NCBI GenBank assembly: GCA_036505615.1
Contig: DASXTB010000044.1
Coordinates: 1-16,135 of the forward strand
Length of the DNA stretch: 16,135 nt
Direction: 5' to 3'
DNA from: DASXTB01 sp036505615
GTDB taxonomy: Bacteria > Acidobacteriota > UBA6911 > JACQSX01
This document shows, piece by piece, positions 15,179 through 16,135 of the stretch (positions are counted from its first letter, which is position 1; each line of letters starts with the position of its first letter). The notes under the pieces are model-generated. The model was not told the DNA's origin. It saw nothing but the letters and a program-made list of their open reading frames with translations, and ran no database searches. Position numbers and translations under genes: made by a program.

Positions 15179-15305
15179 GTTCAAGTGGCAAGTCAGCAGT
15201 AGCAAGTTATCAGTGATGATCGCGGCTTGAGGATTTTCGGGCAGGGCTTTCGTTATCGTCGCAGGGTTTACTGATAACTTGCTCCTGATCACTTGCCACT
15301 TGAAC
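15179..15305 (+). repeat. Near-perfect long inverted repeat filling the Thr-Tyr tRNA spacer
   Basis: Arms 15179-15193 (GTTCAAGTGGCAAGT) and 15291-15305 pair over 15 bp. After a 7/7 internal loop, 15201-15214 (AGCAAGTTATCAGT) pairs with 15270-15283 over 14 bp. The apical part is 55 nt. The element starts 3 nt after tRNA-Thr and ends on the base before tRNA-Tyr, so in RNA it would be a 29-bp double-stranded stalk between the two tRNAs. Confidence 0.9.
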
Positions 15306-15390
15306 GCAGAGGTGGTCGAGCGGTCAATGGCACTGGGCTGTAAACCCAGCGCCCTTCGGGGCTACGCAGGTTCGAATCCTGCCCTCTGCA
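15306..15390 (+). tRNA. tRNA-Tyr(GTA)
   Basis: A type II tRNA of 85 nt with a long variable arm (GCGCCCTTCGGGGCTAC). The acceptor is GCAGAGG/CCTCTGC, the anticodon arm is CTGGG-CTGTAAA-CCCAG with anticodon GTA, and the T-loop is TTCGAAT. The discriminator A is followed by TTC, so CCA is not encoded. Confidence 0.95.
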
Positions 15391-15522
15391 TTCATGTGGC
15401 AAGTTATCAGGGGCAAGTTATCAGAGGCCAACGATCAAGCGGGAAGTTATCACCGGTCAATGAATAAGATTGGACGGCAATTTTTGTCCGATAACTTGCT
15501 ACTACTAACTTGCCACTTGAAC
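15391..15522 (+). repeat. Inverted repeat of the same word family in the Tyr-Gly tRNA spacer
   Basis: The left arm (15391-15423) holds GTGGCAAGTTATCAG followed by GGGCAAGTTATCAG. The right arm (15490-15522) holds GATAACTTGCT and AACTTGCCACTTGAAC. The arms pair with a few mismatches, as in the element at 15179-15305, and the right arm ends 3 nt before tRNA-Gly. Confidence 0.8.
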
Positions 15523-15525
15523 GGT

Positions 15526-15602
15526 GCGGGAGTAACTCAGTTGGCTAGAGTCACAGCCTTCCAAGCTGTTGGTCGCGGGTTCGAGTCCCGTCTCCCGCTC
15601 CA
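15526..15602 (+). tRNA. tRNA-Gly(TCC)
   Basis: Acceptor GCGGGAG/CTCCCGC, anticodon arm ACAGC-CTTCCAA-GCTGT with anticodon TCC, T-arm GCGGG-TTCGAGT-CCCGT. The discriminator is T15599 and CCA is encoded at 15600-15602. Confidence 0.95.
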
Positions 15603-15667
15603 AACCTTCGAGTTTGAAGTGGTGGTACCGAAGGCGCAGTCAAGAGGTAGCAGGATTTCGTGGAAAT

Positions 15668-15755
15668 AGTCCAAAGTCCAAGGTCGAAAGTCCAAAGTCG
15701 AAACCTAGGTGGTGACCTTAGACTATGGACCTTAGACTTTGGACTTTAGACTTTT
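15668..15755 (+). repeat. Inverted repeat of AGTCCAA-type words in the Gly-Thr tRNA spacer
   Basis: The left arm (15668-15700) consists of AGTCCAAAGTCCAAGGTC units and the right arm (15713-15755) of GACCTTAGACTTTGGACT units, giving an imperfect hairpin. It is followed at 15756-15796 by a lone right-arm-like stretch (GCTACTGGTAACTGGTCACTTGGAAC) of the other word family, which ends on the base before tRNA-Thr(GGT). Confidence 0.75.
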
Positions 15756-15796
15756 GCACTGGTAATTCTTGCTACTGGTAACTGGTCACTTGGAAC

Positions 15797-15871
15797 GCCC
15801 AAGTAGCTCAGTGGTAGAGCGCTTCCTTGGTAAGGAAGAGGTCACCAGTTCAATCCTGGTCTTGGGCTCCA
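15797..15871 (+). tRNA. tRNA-Thr(GGT)
   Basis: Acceptor GCCCAAG/CTTGGGC, D-arm GCTC/GAGC, anticodon arm CTTCC-TTGGTAA-GGAAG with anticodon GGT, T-loop TTCAATC. The discriminator is T15868 and CCA is encoded at 15869-15871. Confidence 0.95.
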
Positions 15872-15994
15872 CCGCTCCGCAGATGTCTGAGCGGCGATGA
15901 AAACGGGCGTTTAAGAAAGGAGAACTTGTTCGTCAGCGGCAGTGCCGGTGCGGGTAAGACTGGTAACTCCTGCTACTGATAACTTGTCACTTGT
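15872..15994 (+). other. Leader between tRNA-Thr(GGT) and tuf
   Basis: It starts with a 6-bp hairpin (15872-15877 CCGCTC with 15889-15894 GAGCGG). An AAAGGAG motif at 15917-15923 is a good Shine-Dalgarno but lies 71 nt before the tuf ATG. The last 35 nt (from about 15960) are a right-arm repeat stretch (GCTACTGATAACTTGTCACTTG) that abuts the start codon. Confidence 0.6.
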
Positions 15995-16135
15995 ATGGCC
16001 AAGGAGAAATTTGATCGCAGCAAGCCGCATGTCAACGTTGGGACGATCGGTCACGTCGACCACGGCAAGACGACATTGACGGCGGCCATCACGCAGGTAT
16101 TGAACAAGCAGGATCCGAGCATTCAGGTGCGGACG
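15995..16135 (+). CDS. tuf: Elongation factor Tu (partial, N-terminus)
   Basis: The first 47 codons of EF-Tu, the GTPase that brings aminoacyl-tRNA to the ribosome. The start MAKEKFDRSKPHVNVGTIGH and the P-loop GHVDHGKT (residues 19-26, within the G-x4-GKT/S class) are unmistakable. The gene continues past the window end. Its position after tRNA Thr-Tyr-Gly-Thr matches the conserved bacterial order known from E. coli tufB. No Shine-Dalgarno lies at a normal distance: the bases just upstream are CACTTGT from a repeat arm. Confidence 0.97.
   Translation, partial: MAKEKFDRSKPHVNVGTIGHVDHGKTTLTAAITQVLNKQDPSIQVRT

Noticed and set aside
15179..15522. CRISPR-like repeats near the tRNAs
   Set aside because: The repeated words are degenerate, in both orientations and not separated by regular unique spacers; no cas genes are present.

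Overview
The window looks like a chromosomal segment from a Gram-negative, environmental bacterium, most likely an Acidobacteriota (Blastocatellia-like) lineage. That placement is an inference. It rests on the EF-Tu N-terminus, several secreted proteins without close named families, c-type cytochrome and DUF1573 domains, and intergenic spacers filled with degenerate word-like repeats. No phage, IS element, CRISPR array or rRNA is visible.

Layout. (1) 1-150 is the end of an unidentified gene, followed by a cassette of three hairpins. (2) 277-1734 and 1837-3792, both minus strand, encode two exported proteins: a sialidase-like beta-propeller and a 651-residue secreted protein of unknown function. 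A strong intrinsic terminator separates them, and the upstream gene has a good sigma70-type promoter. (3) 3793-4615 is an 820-base AT-rich gene-poor stretch. (4) 4616-5401 (minus) is a polysaccharide ABC-transporter permease of the Wzm type with no ATPase partner in view. (5) 5551-6336 (plus) encodes an exported DUF1573 plus cytochrome c protein, interrupted by one in-frame TGA exactly where the family has the first cysteine of its Cys-Gly-Cys motif. SECIS-like hairpins follow directly, so this is a candidate selenoprotein and the most interesting item here. (6) 6600-8468 (minus) is an O-antigen ligase/polymerase-like membrane protein with C-terminal TPRs. (7) 8513-14845 (plus) is a tight five-gene operon: GtrB/ArnC-like GT2, GT4, TMTC-like GT-C with TPRs, DPM1-like GT2 and UDP-glucose dehydrogenase. 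Neighbouring genes overlap by ATGA or abut. (8) 15105-16135 carries tRNA-Thr(TGT), tRNA-Tyr(GTA), tRNA-Gly(TCC), tRNA-Thr(GGT) and the start of tuf, the same order as E. coli thrU-tyrU-glyT-thrT-tufB.

How it works together. Genes in 4616-5401 and 6600-14845 form a surface-glycan or glycoprotein locus. Ugd supplies UDP-glucuronate. The two GT2 enzymes resemble makers of polyprenyl-phosphate sugars, and the TMTC-like protein is the kind of GT-C enzyme that uses such donors. The GT4 enzyme extends chains, the ligase/polymerase joins them and Wzm exports them. The tRNA-tuf block is an unrelated housekeeping operon with its own promoter. Its spacers are unusual: inverted repeats of short words abut the 5' ends of three of the tRNAs, and a single repeat arm abuts the tuf start codon.
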